Positions 53,705 through 63,293 of a stretch of 64,000 bases of DNA are shown here, piece after piece. The notes under the pieces were generated by a model that worked only from the letters and a program-made list of their open reading frames with translations, was not told the origin of the DNA and searched no databases. Within the stretch, counting starts at the first letter, position 1; every line of letters starts with the position of its first letter. The translations under genes and the position numbers were made by a program. Source of the DNA: CAWAMR01 sp963783095 (GTDB lineage: Bacteria > Planctomycetota > Planctomycetia > Gemmatales > Gemmataceae). The stretch is taken from assembly GCA_963783095.1 (NCBI GenBank), contig CAWAMR010000001.1:310001-374000 (forward strand), in the 5' to 3' direction.

Positions 53705-55751
53705 ATGGCCGCGACTCAACCACCGAACAATCCGAATCCGCCCAAAAAGCCGACGCCCCCCGGCTCGGCACCGGTCGAAGCCTCCAGTGTCCGGTGCTGC
53801 GCCTACCAAGCCAACCGGCAGTCCTCCTAAACCTGCTCCAACGAGTGGCCCGCCGAAGCCGCCTGCGGCAACCCCGATTCGCGCCTGCCGGGCAGAAACC
53901 TGCGGGTGAAAAACCGCCCGTTGGCAAGCTCGTGGGCTCCGGATCGAGCAAGGTTCCAGGCAAGCCCGCACCACCTCCAGCTGCACCGAAACCAGAACCG
54001 AAACCTGCACCGATACCGAAAAAACAGATTCCCTCGGGAACCCGCAAGCTCGGCCAGGTTCTCGTCGACCTGGGCTTCATCGATGAAGCCCAGATGGAAG
54101 CCTTGCTCGAAGAGTCGCGCACGACCGAAATCTCTCTCGAACAGGTGGCCATTCGCAGCGGCTTGGTTACCGAGGACCAGCTCCTCCAGGGAACCGCCGA
54201 GCAGATGGGTTTAAGGCTCGTCAATCTCGATGAGGTCAAGGCGACTCCCACGGCGGTGAGCATGGTTCAACAGCAGATGGCGGAACTGTATAAGATGCTG
54301 CCGCTGGCGTACGAAAATGACGTTCTCACCGTGGTGATGGCCGACCCGAATAACTTGCAGGCTTTGGACGATATTCGAAACTTTCTCGGCATTCAATCAG
54401 TGATTGCCTGTCTGGCTCCGCCCAGGAAGATCGAAGAGGCTATTGCCAAGGCCTACGCAAGCACTCATGAAGAGTCGATCGGCGACATGATTGCCGGCCT
54501 GGAACTCGATACGACTTTTGCAGCAGGCCGGCGGGAAACCAGCATCGACATTTCCGACATGGAAGAAATGGCCAATGCCCAGCCCGTCCGCAAGCTCATC
54601 AACATGGTGTTGCTGATGGCCATTCGCGATCACGCCTCCGACATCCACTTCGAGCCGTTCGAGGATGAGTACAAGATGCGCTATCGCTGCGATGGCGTGC
54701 TCTACGAGATGGTGCCTCCGCCCCGGCACCTGGCGACGGCCATTTCCTCGCGCATCAAGGTCATGGCGAACCTCGACATCGCCGAACGCCGGCTGCCGCA
54801 GGACGGCCGCATCGAGCTGAACCTCGGCGGCAACGCCGGTCGATATGCGCGTCAGCGTGCTTGCCCACCATGTTCGGCGAGAGTGTCTTGCATTCGGGTA
54901 CTCGACCGCACCGTGGTCAGTCTCGACCTGGAAAAAGTCGGCACTGCGACCCGGAGATGCTGGCGCGAGTTCCGCGATTTGATCGCACGGCCCAACGGCA
55001 TCACGCTGGTTACCGGGCCGACCGGGGCCGGCAAGACCACGACGCTCTATTCCGCGCTCAACGAACTGAACGCCGATCACCGAAAAGATCATCACCACCG
55101 AAGACCCGGTCGAGTACGAAATCGACGGGATCATTCAATGTCCCATCAATGCCGAAATCGAGATGACGTTCGCCCTGGCCCTGCGGGCCATCCTGCGGCA
55201 AGATCCCGACAAGATCCTGGTGGGCGAGATCCGCGACCTGGAAACGGCCCAGATCGCCATTCAGGCCGCGCTGACCGGACACATGGTTTTCTCAACCCTG
55301 CACACCAACGATGCACCGGGCGCCATCACTCGACTGCGCGACATGGGTGTCGAGCCTTATCATGATCACGGCCACCGTGGAAGGGATTCTCGCCCAGCGG
55401 CTGACGCGCAAAATCTGCGCGAACTGCCGAAGCCGCCTACGACCCCAACCGCGACCAGCTGATGGAACTGAATCTGAAGCCCGAGGATCGTGAAGGGCAA
55501 GCAGTTCTACTACGGCGAAGGCTGCGACAAATGCAACAACCTCGGCTTCAAGGGCCGGCACGGCCTGTTCGAATTGTTGATGATGAACGATGACATCCGC
55601 GACCTGATCTCCAAGGGAGCTTCCACGGACCAGTTGCGCAACTATGCCCGCGCGCACGGCGTCACGAGGCCTCCGCGAGTCGGGCTTGATGGCCCTCTAC
55701 GCCGGCATCACGACACTCGATGAAGTCGTGCGGGAAACGATCGCTGGATGA
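53705..55751 (+). CDS. Type II secretion / type IV pilus assembly ATPase (GspE/PilB), second copy, about ten frameshifts
   Basis: About 680 residues after merging frames. The N-terminus is a Pro-rich linker (MAATQPPNNPNPPKKPTPPG), followed by an MshEN domain (KLGQVLVDLGFIDEAQMEAL). The ATPase core has GPTGAGKTT, the EDPVEYEIDGIIQ block, LVGEIRDLETA and TLHTNDAPGAITR. The zinc block is KICANCRSAYDPN with GCDKCNNLGFKGRHG. The frame changes at least ten times (about 53790, 53885, 54835, 54861, 54890, 54945, 54973, 55080, 55360, 55430, 55670). All catalytic motifs remain in some frame, so I regard the changes as errors rather than decay. It ends TGA at 55749-55751. Confidence 0.75.
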
Positions 55752-55756
55752 TGAAT

Positions 55757-55946
55757 GATGAGTGATCAGTGTTCAGTGTTCAGTTTTCAGTGTTCAGTTT
55801 TCAGTTCGAGAAATGTTGGAAATTGATTGAATGCTGCATACTGTTCCAATGCCAAGACACTGAACACTGAACACTGAAAACTGAACACTGAACACTGAAC
55901 ACTGAACACTGAAAACTGAACACTGAAAACTGACAACTGAGCACTG
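55757..55946. repeat. AGTGTTC/AGTTTTC heptamer hairpin
   Basis: Left arm from 55757: AGTGTTC, AGTGTTC, AGTTTTC, AGTGTTC, AGTTTTC. Right arm 55857-55946: GAACACT and GAAAACT heptamers repeated many times. The loop includes TGCTGCATACTG. It is the longest of the four heptamer arrays and directly precedes the PilC gene. Confidence 0.88.
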
Positions 55947-55963
55947 CGTGGGGAGCATCGCTT

Positions 55964-57209
55964 ATGCCGACCTACAAGTTCGAAGCGCATGGATACTGCC
56001 GGCGAGGAGGTCAAGGACGAGATCGAGGCCACCAACGAGGAAGAAGCGCAGCAGAAGATCAAGCAGATGGGCTATTTCGTCACCAAGCTCACCCAGAGGG
56101 CGTGAAGGGTGCCAAAGGCAAGAAGAAGAAGAAAACCGGCAAGTCCCGCAAGACCTTCACCATCGGCGGCGTCTCGACCAAGATGCTCTGTACCTTCACC
56201 CGGCAGTTCTCCACCCTGCAGGACGCCGGTCTGCCGGTGTTGCGGTCGCTGCAGATCCTCGAACGTCAGATGAAGCCGAGCGTTCTGAAGAACGCGCCTG
56301 ATCGACGTCGTCGATGACGTCGAGTCCGGCAGTTCGCTTTCGGAGGCGATGGCCAAGCATCCCAAGTGCTTCGACCGCCTCTACGTGAACATGGTCAAGG
56401 CCGGCGAGGCCGGCGGTGCCCTGGAAATCATTCTTCAGCGCCTTGCGGAATTCAAAGAAAAGTCCCAGACGCTCAAGCGCAAAATCATCGGCGCGATGGT
56501 CTACCCGGCCGTCGTCATCATCGGTCGCCGTCGGCATCTTGACGTTCATCATGGTGTTCATCATCCCGAAGTTCAAGAAGATCTTCGAGGACTTCGGCAT
56601 GAAGCTGCCCGTATGCCACGCAAGTCCTCATCGACACGTCGATGTGGTTCAAGGATTACTGGTGGTGCCTGCCGCTGTTCCCGATGGGCTTCTATTTCCT
56701 GATCAAGCTGATTCGACTGAACAAGGCGGGCAATTACGCGCTCGATCGGTTCACGCTCTGGATACCCGTCGTCGGCAACCTGGCGAAAAAAACGATCATG
56801 GCGCGGACCAGTGCGCACGCTGGGCACCCTGATCGGCTCCGGCGTGCCGATCCTGGAAGCGCTGGCCATCGTCAAGGAAACCGCCAACAACGCCGTCTTC
56901 GAACGCATGTTCCAGCGGGTCTACGAATCGATCCGCGAAGGCGATACCATCAATGAGCCGCTCAAGGAAGCCAGGCTGGTGGACGACATGGTGGTCAACA
57001 TGGTGGAAGTCGGCGAAGAGACCGGCGACCTCGACACCATGCTCTACAAAGTCGCCGACTTCTACGACGAAGAAGTCGATACCGCGGTGAAGAGTTTGAT
57101 CAGTATTCTCGAACCGATGATGATCGTTGTTCTCGGCTTCATCATCGGCGCGATCGTGATTTCGCTGTTCTTGCCGCTGATGAAAATTCTGGAAGGGTTG
57201 AGCAAATAA
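55964..57209 (+). CDS. Type II secretion / type IV pilus inner-membrane protein GspF/PilC, about six frameshifts
   Basis: About 413 residues after merging. N-terminus MPTYKFEA, then EVKDEIEATNEEEAQQKIKQ and a Lys-rich linker. The GspF domain has LCTFTRQFSTLQDAGLPVLR, MVKAGEAGGALEIILQRLAE and a second copy (RTLGTLIGSGVPILEALAIV, MVEVGEETGDLDTMLYKVAD). Membrane helices are LTFIMVFIIPKF and VVLGFIIGAIVISLFLPLMK. Single-base changes occur near 55988, 56095, 56297, 56526, 56612 and 56810, five of them extra bases and one (56095) a missing base. It is the platform protein for the ATPases encoded upstream. Confidence 0.8.
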
Positions 57210-57214
57210 TTGGA

Positions 57215-57315
57215 ATAGTGGTCAGTGGTCAGTGGTTTGTGGTCAGTTAATACAAATACGGTCAGAGGTTCCGGTATCTTGTCTTTGCATTTACTGACCA
57301 CTAACCACTGACCAC
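57215..57315. repeat. AGTGGTC heptamer hairpin
   Basis: Left arm AGTGGTC, AGTGGTC, AGTGGTT then AGTTAAT. Right arm TGACCAC-TAACCAC-TGACCAC-TATTCC. The loop holds CTTTGCATTTA, as in the copies at 38890 and 53571. It lies between pilC and the first prepilin gene, which starts at 57337. Confidence 0.88.
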
Positions 57316-57336
57316 TATTCCTGAAGGAGATGATTC

Positions 57337-58148
57337 ATGATTCATAACAAGAGGCGGGATGGGTTTACGCTCATCGAATTATTGACGGTGATCGCGATCA
57401 TCGCCGTATTGGTCGGATTATTGCTCCCCGCCATTCAAAAGGTGCGCGATGCTGCCACTCGTGCGAAGGTATTTAACGATATTTCGCAATTAGGGAACGC
57501 CATCGGGCAGTTCCAATCGACCTACGGCTGCCCGCCGCCGCCGACGACCATCAACCTGACCAATGCCACCGCAGGTACTCAGGACATCGCCTATGCGACG
57601 CGTGTCTGGTCCAGGTTGTTCACCAATGGCGGTGGTTTTCCAGGCCTGGGCCAAATCGATAGTAACCAGTCCTTGGTGTTCTTTCTCGGGGGTTACTCGA
57701 ATCTCGGCCTGTTGCATGGCTTCGGTTCTTCCAGCGCCCCCTTTTCCACTGCTCCCGCGGGCAACCCCTTCCTTGACTTTCAATCAACCAGACTCGATAC
57801 TGCGGGGCCGATTCCGCACTTTCTCGACCCCTGGGGTACACCCTACTGCTATATGGCATCCTATAACGGCGGCGATTACACCAATCCACTGGTTTATCCG
57901 TACGGCGGCTACGGATTTGTGAATGGTTACGCCAGCTCTTTTTCGAATGGTACCGGCGTTTTTCCCTTTATTGACGCAACCGGGAAAAATGTGAACTACG
58001 CTGGTTTTCAAATCATCTCGGCGGGTGCGAACAAAATATTTGGTCCCGGCGGTTCTTGGCGCCAGGCACAGGGTTTTATGGCGCAGGGCAGGTGGGTGCC
58101 GATGATCTTTCCAACTTCTCGAGCGGCATGCTCAGTACCTCTCAGTGA
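57337..58148 (+). CDS. Prepilin-type protein 1, frameshift at the end
   Basis: About 270 residues. The prepilin signal RRDGFTLIELLTVIAIIAVL (G|FTLIE cleavage site, with Glu5 of the mature protein) and the helix are intact. A long Gly/Tyr/Pro-rich globular domain follows with DPWGTPYCYMASYNGG. The last 20 residues (GQVGADDLSNFSSGMLSTSQ) lie in another frame after about 58085. This is a GspG-like pseudopilin, but larger than usual. It is the first of a run of six prepilins. Confidence 0.85.
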
Positions 58149-58168
58149 TCGTTTAACAAGGAGATTCG

Positions 58169-59129
58169 ATGCGATTTCGCACATTGAAACGCCGGCGAAA
58201 TTCCGGGTTTACGCTCATTGAGTTGCTCACGGTCATTGCGATCATGGGTGTTTTGGCGGCCTTGATTGCCGCGGCCGTCCATCGCGTTTCCGCCGCGCAG
58301 GTGCAACGCCGCACCGAGCAAAACATCGTCAAAATTGCCAGTGCCCTCGATCAGCAATGGCAAGTCGTTATCTCGCAGGCAAAGAAAAACACTGTTGCAA
58401 TCGCTCCAAATAACGGCTTGTTCGGGTCAGCCGGTAACGATCGGGACAGAGCACAGGTTGTTTGGGTAAAGGCGAATTTGCTCCTGGAATTTCCGCAAAG
58501 CTTTTCGGAGGTTCAAACTACCGATTTGACAGTGTTTACACCGTCCACGGGAGCAATAATTCAAAACACTTACAAGCAAAATTACCTCGACTACATTAAC
58601 GGCGCGACGGCTGGTGCCAGCCCGCCGCAATATGAAGCAGCGGTTTGCTTGTATATGGCATTGACTCAGACGCGAGTTGGTACTGGGAGCATTTGATCCG
58701 GAGCAAGCACTCCAAGGTGGTGTGACCACGCTGACTGTGGGCGGAAAGGCGTTTAAGGTCTTCGTCGATGGCTGGGGCAACCCGATCAGTTTTGTCCGCT
58801 GGCCGCTAGGCAGCACAGAACTAAACACACCGGCGTTCTGTGCAAACCTAAATCTTCCGGATCCGCAAGATCCGTCTGGAAAACTGCAGAACTTAAGCGC
58901 CAGCTTACTCAGTTCACTTAGCGGTGCTCAGTCGGCACTTCATACATTTGGGCCGCCCTATGGCCCAACCGGCCTCAACCTAGTGCCAGTTGTAGTTTCC
59001 GCGGGCCGAAACGGGCAATTCGGAATCTCTTTTGCTCAGAACAGCGGGCTGGCACCGGATGGTAGCGGCTACGACAACGACAACCTTTACAGCTACCGTT
59101 TGCGTCAAGACGGCGGTCGGGGGAACTAA
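58169..59129 (+). CDS. Prepilin-type protein 2, one frameshift
   Basis: About 320 residues. RRRNSGFTLIELLTVIAIMG is the prepilin signal and N-terminal helix. Its globular part includes WQVVISQAKKNTVAIAPNNG and, after a frame change near 58685, DGWGNPISFVRWPLGSTEL (DGWGNP is shared by planctomycete prepilins). It ends GGRGN. The next gene starts 2 bp later. Confidence 0.85.
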
Positions 59130-59131
59130 TC

Positions 59132-60047
59132 ATGTTGCAAATCCTCAAGCCGAAGCGACGAGCCTTTACGCTGATCGAATTGCTGGTTGTGATTGCCATT
59201 ATTGTGGCGCTGGCGTCGCTGGCCGTTTTGATCCTCGATTCAACCAGCACGCATCGCGCGGCCTCGCGCGGTGCCGATCAACTGCAAGGCTGGCTGGCTC
59301 AGGGCAAGACCCTGGCTCTGCGCGATCAGTTGCCGCGCGGCGTTCGATTGATTCGATCGACAAGCAATCCTCTTTGGATTACCGGCGTAGTGTTCCTGGA
59401 GCAGCCCGACAATTATGTTCCGTTTCTACCGGGGAGCAGCCCTGCAACTTCGGCAACTTTGTTCGTTAATGCAGCGACACCCAACATTGCTACCGTCAAC
59501 ATGGACATTACCGGTGATGTCTTGGTGGACGACATGCTCGACTTGACCACCGGAACCGAATCGGCACATCGCATTCTTGGTTTAAGCGTCAGCAACGGTT
59601 CCACGACCATCACGCTGGCGAGTAACATCGGCTCCGCCTACGGCAACGCGAACTTTCCTTTCACTCTCAGTAGCGGTTATCGCTTCATTCGCATGCCCCG
59701 ACCGTTATTGGGCGAACCGATGATGGAACTTCCCAAGGGCGTTGTGATCGATTTGTCTTTGTCCATCAACATCCCTGTGTCTTACACGCCGGATCCGTTT
59801 TGGTTCGCGTCTCAAGGCCTCACTACCGTAGACATCGTATTCTCGCAATCGGGTCAGGTCATCGGTGCCACCGGCGGGCGCGATTGTTTTGTGGGTGCGC
59901 GATACGAATGGCCCTGGACAAAATGCTGCGGGTGAGCCGACTTTGATGACGATTTATGCTCGGACCGGGCATATCGCGGCCCAACTCCAGGGACCGGCCG
60001 GTAGTCCTTATCTATACACGCAAGACGGGTTGAGTTCGGGGCTGTGA
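59132..60047 (+). CDS. Prepilin-type protein 3 (GspH-like), one frameshift
   Basis: About 304 residues. KRRAFTLIELLVVIAIIVAL is the prepilin signal. The part WLAQGKTLALRDQLPRGVRL is GspH/FimT-like. The frame changes near 59870, after FSQSGQVIGATGG, and continues GGAIVLWVRDTNGPG to TQDGLSSGL. It follows the previous gene almost directly, which points to coupled translation. Confidence 0.85.
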
Positions 60048-60118
60048 CTATTCACCGCAGGCATATTCGCCGGGAAAAGATTTGAGAGACTGTTGCAGAA
60101 TTAGCGTCAGCGAGTCTT

Positions 60119-60202
60119 GTAGGGCGGGTCGAGGCTTTGCAAGGCCCGCCAGATCGAGATACCGCTTCATGGCGGGCCTCGCAAAGCCTCGACCCGCCCT
60201 AC
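60119..60202. repeat. 33-bp inverted repeat
   Basis: Arms 60119-60151 and 60170-60202: GTAGGGCGGGTCGAGGCTTT, then GCAAGGCCCGCCA, with one mismatch to its complement. The loop is 18 bp. It is one of several REP-type palindromes, between prepilin genes 3 and 4. Confidence 0.9.
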
Positions 60203-60265
60203 GTGTCGGTTAGCCGTTGCGTGAGGAATACGCTGTGGTTTCGCATTCGATAGAGGAGTATTCTC

Positions 60266-61316
60266 ATGATTCTCCGACAACGCCGATCTGCTGTTACCCT
60301 CGTCGAGGTTTTGATTGCCCTGGGTGTGCTGGCCCTGGGTATCCTTGCGCTCATGACCATGTTTCCACTCGCCGCATTCCAGATGGCCCAGTCGTTCAAG
60401 GATGATCGCTGTGCAACGCTGGCCGCCAGTTCCGAGACGATGGCCAAGATCATGTGGCGCACTGCCTGGGAATCGGGCACAACCGCCGGGGGCATTAATA
60501 CCGGTACCCCGTACCACAGAGCCGGGAATTCTGTTTCTGGATAATAATACCGTGTTTTCCGTGCCGACAACTTCAAGCGGGCCAAGTCTGCCGGTTTATA
60601 TCGACCCCATCGGCTGGAATGCCGCGACCCCAGGTAGTGCCGCACAGTCGTGGGTCGGTGGCGGCAGTGGCTATAGTGGCTATTTAGCTCGATCGTCGCT
60701 CTCGATGGTTCTCAATTTACCTGCCCAAACTGCGGCATGCGTTCGCACCTGCTCGCTTCTGGACGACATGACTTTCACCCCTAACAGTACCCTCATTCCC
60801 AATGGGGCTCCTGACACTTCTTCTACGGGGCTAATCGATCGAGGCGGCCAGTTCAGCGTGGCTTGGTTGCTGCAACGTCGAAAAAACAACATTCGCTCGG
60901 AAGCCAACGTGACGGTGGTTGTGTACTCAAAGCGCCCGCCTGCGGTCACGCCCTCGGGTGAATATGGCTACAGCGGACTTGTCAACAACGGGACCACCGC
61001 CGTGCAGTTGACGGTCGGCGGGAGTCCTCCGAACATCAGGAAAGGCAGTTGGATTCTCGATATTTCGCAACTTCGACGGCGGTGGCGGGCCAGACTGACT
61101 ATCGCGCCGATTTCTATCGAGTGATTGGTTACACCCTACAGTCGGGCGGCAGTATTCTTTCATTGGAATTGCAAAATCCTGTGAAAACGAATCCGTTGTA
61201 CAGTATTTATCCGAACGGGAACAGCCAATATTGCGGGAACTTTTATGGTGCTGGACGGCGTGGTCGAGGTGTTCGATCGCGGGACGCTTTCGGCCGTCGG
61301 AGCACCGGCGCAGTGA
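60266..61316 (+). CDS. Prepilin-type protein 4 (PilV-like), about three frameshifts
   Basis: About 350 residues merged. RRSAVTLVEVLIALGVLALG is a prepilin signal with Val instead of Phe after the cleavage site. Downstream: AWESGTTAGGINTGTPYHR, then frame changes near 60520, 61075 and 61235, with DDMTFTPNSTLIPNG, GGQFSVAWLLQRRKNNIR and finally FMVLDGVVEVFDRGTLSAVG to a TGA at 61314-61316. This matches PilV / type IV pilus modification proteins. Confidence 0.75.
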
Positions 61317-61579
61317 GTGGGAACCCGGCACGCTGTCCGGATTCCCGATGGGCTGATGAAAATGGCGATGGGCTTTCAGTGTCGGTTTTTGTCTGCCGTT
61401 CGCCGAAGGCGAAGCCGGCGTAGCGGCGGCTTCCAAGCCGCCGAGGAGTTTCGGCGGAGACACTGCACTGCGTCACCGGATACTCACTCGCCTACTGGCG
61501 TGCGTGCGAAAGCCGCTCGTTACGCGGCTCGGCGTGAGGAGTACGGCTATAGCGATACGCGATTTCTAGCGAGGCACAC
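61317..61579. other. Spacer with short hairpins
   Basis: About 263 bp with no gene. GGCGGCTTCCAAGCCGCC near 61423 forms a short perfect stem. CGCTCGTTACGCGGCTCGGC at 61513 gives another. A stretch GGCGTGAGGAGTACGG near 61540 resembles the GTACTCCTCACGC palindrome seen elsewhere in the window. Confidence 0.5.
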
Positions 61580-62805
61580 ATGCGGTTATCATCGACAATC
61601 CGAACCTTGAATTCCAATCTCCGCAGAGGCTTCACCATCGTTGAACTGCTCGTGGCCGCTGCTTTGTCCATGTTCATCATGGCGATCCTATCGACCGCCT
61701 TTTCCAAGGGGATCGACACCTTCCGAACCGTGCGTGCAGCAGGAAATATGCAGGAAAAATTGCGCATGGCATCGGTCGTCATCAAACGCGATCTCGCCGC
61801 CCAGCACTTCGACGGCGGCTTTCATCCGGGACTATCGGGTGCGTTTCTGACCGATCAACGCCTCGATCAAGTCGGCTGGACGCCGCCCTCCCAGGGATAC
61901 TTCTTCATCGCCAATCCAGATCCGGGAATCTTTGAAGGTATTGATGAAGATGGTATTTGGTCTACCCGTGCCACCTCTCATCAAATGGGGATGACCGTTA
62001 AACTTTCGGGGCAAACGCCGGATCAGCTTTTTTACGCAAATTGCACGCAGCATTGCCCCAGGGCATCGTGGATTATCCCGAGTATCCACGATCTTATGTC
62101 AGCCAGTGGGCGGAGGTTCTATTATTTCGCCCTCGCCAATACCAGAGCAGTCAACAACTCAACACTCCCCTTTACATCTTGTATCGTCGACAGGCCGTTC
62201 TGGTGCCGAATAGCTCCGATCCCCACTTCCGCGAACGGCGGAGTGTTTCCGGATATGAGTATACGCCGCGGGGAAACTTCAACACGCCCTCGAGCGTCAC
62301 GAATTGGGCAAATCGCGTTCAGGGTGTACCTCTGGCTGCAAATCAGACGTTATAGCGGGTGATGATATTTTGCTAAGCGATGTGATCTCCTTCGAGATCA
62401 AGCCGCATTGGACATTGGTCCGGCAAGTACAACAACCGGAGATCGCGAGCGATCCTACGCCCAACCTTGACTCTAACGCCTTTCCGGGTCTGAATCCGCA
62501 GACAATGGTCTGCTCAATTGGGATTATCCCTTTGACATTCTGCCACCCAGTCCAACGGTATATGGCAAGGACGTTGGATTCCGCTCTTCGACACCTGGTC
62601 GCGGAGCGTCACTCCGAAAGTCCGAACATCAACTGGAACGATTCCAACCCGGCGAATCCTTGGTCCTCTTTCAATACAACTGGCCCAAATACCGCGATTT
62701 TTCCCGCCCTTGCGAATCCGCATCGATGCGATTCAAATCAAGATTCGCATCTGGGACAACAAGGCCCAACAAGCCCGACAGATCACGATCGTGCAAGATG
62801 TTTGA
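61580..62805 (+). CDS. Prepilin-type protein 5 (PilW-like), about four frameshifts
   Basis: About 405 residues merged. LRRGFTIVELLVAAALSMFI is a prepilin signal. VRAAGNMQEKLRMASVVIKR and DLAAQHFDGGFHPGLSG are PilW-like. Frame changes occur near 62045, 62305, 62515 and 62600. The end FFPPLRIRIDAIQIKIRIWD and NKAQQARQITIVQDV reaches a TGA at 62803-62805. The final codons (ATCGTGCAAGATGTTTGA) are repeated twice downstream (62877 and 63209). Confidence 0.72.
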
Positions 62806-63230
62806 TTTATTAGCGGTACTCCTCACGCTCCGCGTGAGGTTTGCTCTTCACGCGGACCGTGAAGAGTACACTGTTTATCGTGCAAGATGTCTGATTTATA
62901 CTCGACGTGGGGGAAATTGACTCATTGGTACAAGAAACGCCCGGTGTAGCCGCGACGCGAAGGTACTCCGTAGCGGTACCAGCGTTACCTGCCTCCTTCG
63001 ATAACCCGGATTCCAAACGGAACCTCTGAATCATGGAGGTTACGCGCTCCGCTACGGAGTACCTTCGCGTCGCGGCTACACGGGCGCGTTGCTCAGGAAT
63101 CGAGTCTCTTTAATGTGTCGATCTGCACCGCGTGCAGCATATTAGTTGTACTCCTCACGCTCCGCGTGAGGTTTGATCTTCACGCGGAGCGTGAAGAGTA
63201 CTTTGGTTATCGTGCAAGATGTCTGATTTA
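62788..63230. repeat. Palindrome-rich intergenic region with three direct repeats
   Basis: About 490 bp without a gene between two prepilin genes. Direct repeats ATCGTGCAAGATGT-TGATTTA lie at 62788-62809, 62877-62898 and 63209-63230; the first is the end of the preceding gene. Palindromes GTACTCCTCACGCTCCGCGT lie at 62816-62869 and 63148-63201, and a third inverted repeat has arms 62943-62976 and 63049-63081. The layout suggests insertion of palindromic elements with duplication of the flanking gene end. Confidence 0.8.
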
Positions 63231-63293
63231 TTCTCCGCACCCGAATAACTCGGGAGCGTGGTCCGAAGATTCATTTGCTGAGGAGTTTATTCG

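Noticed and set aside
53705..57209. Programmed ribosomal frameshifting in the secretion genes
   Set aside because: There are far too many changes, in both directions, without slippery sequences; consensus error is the simpler explanation.
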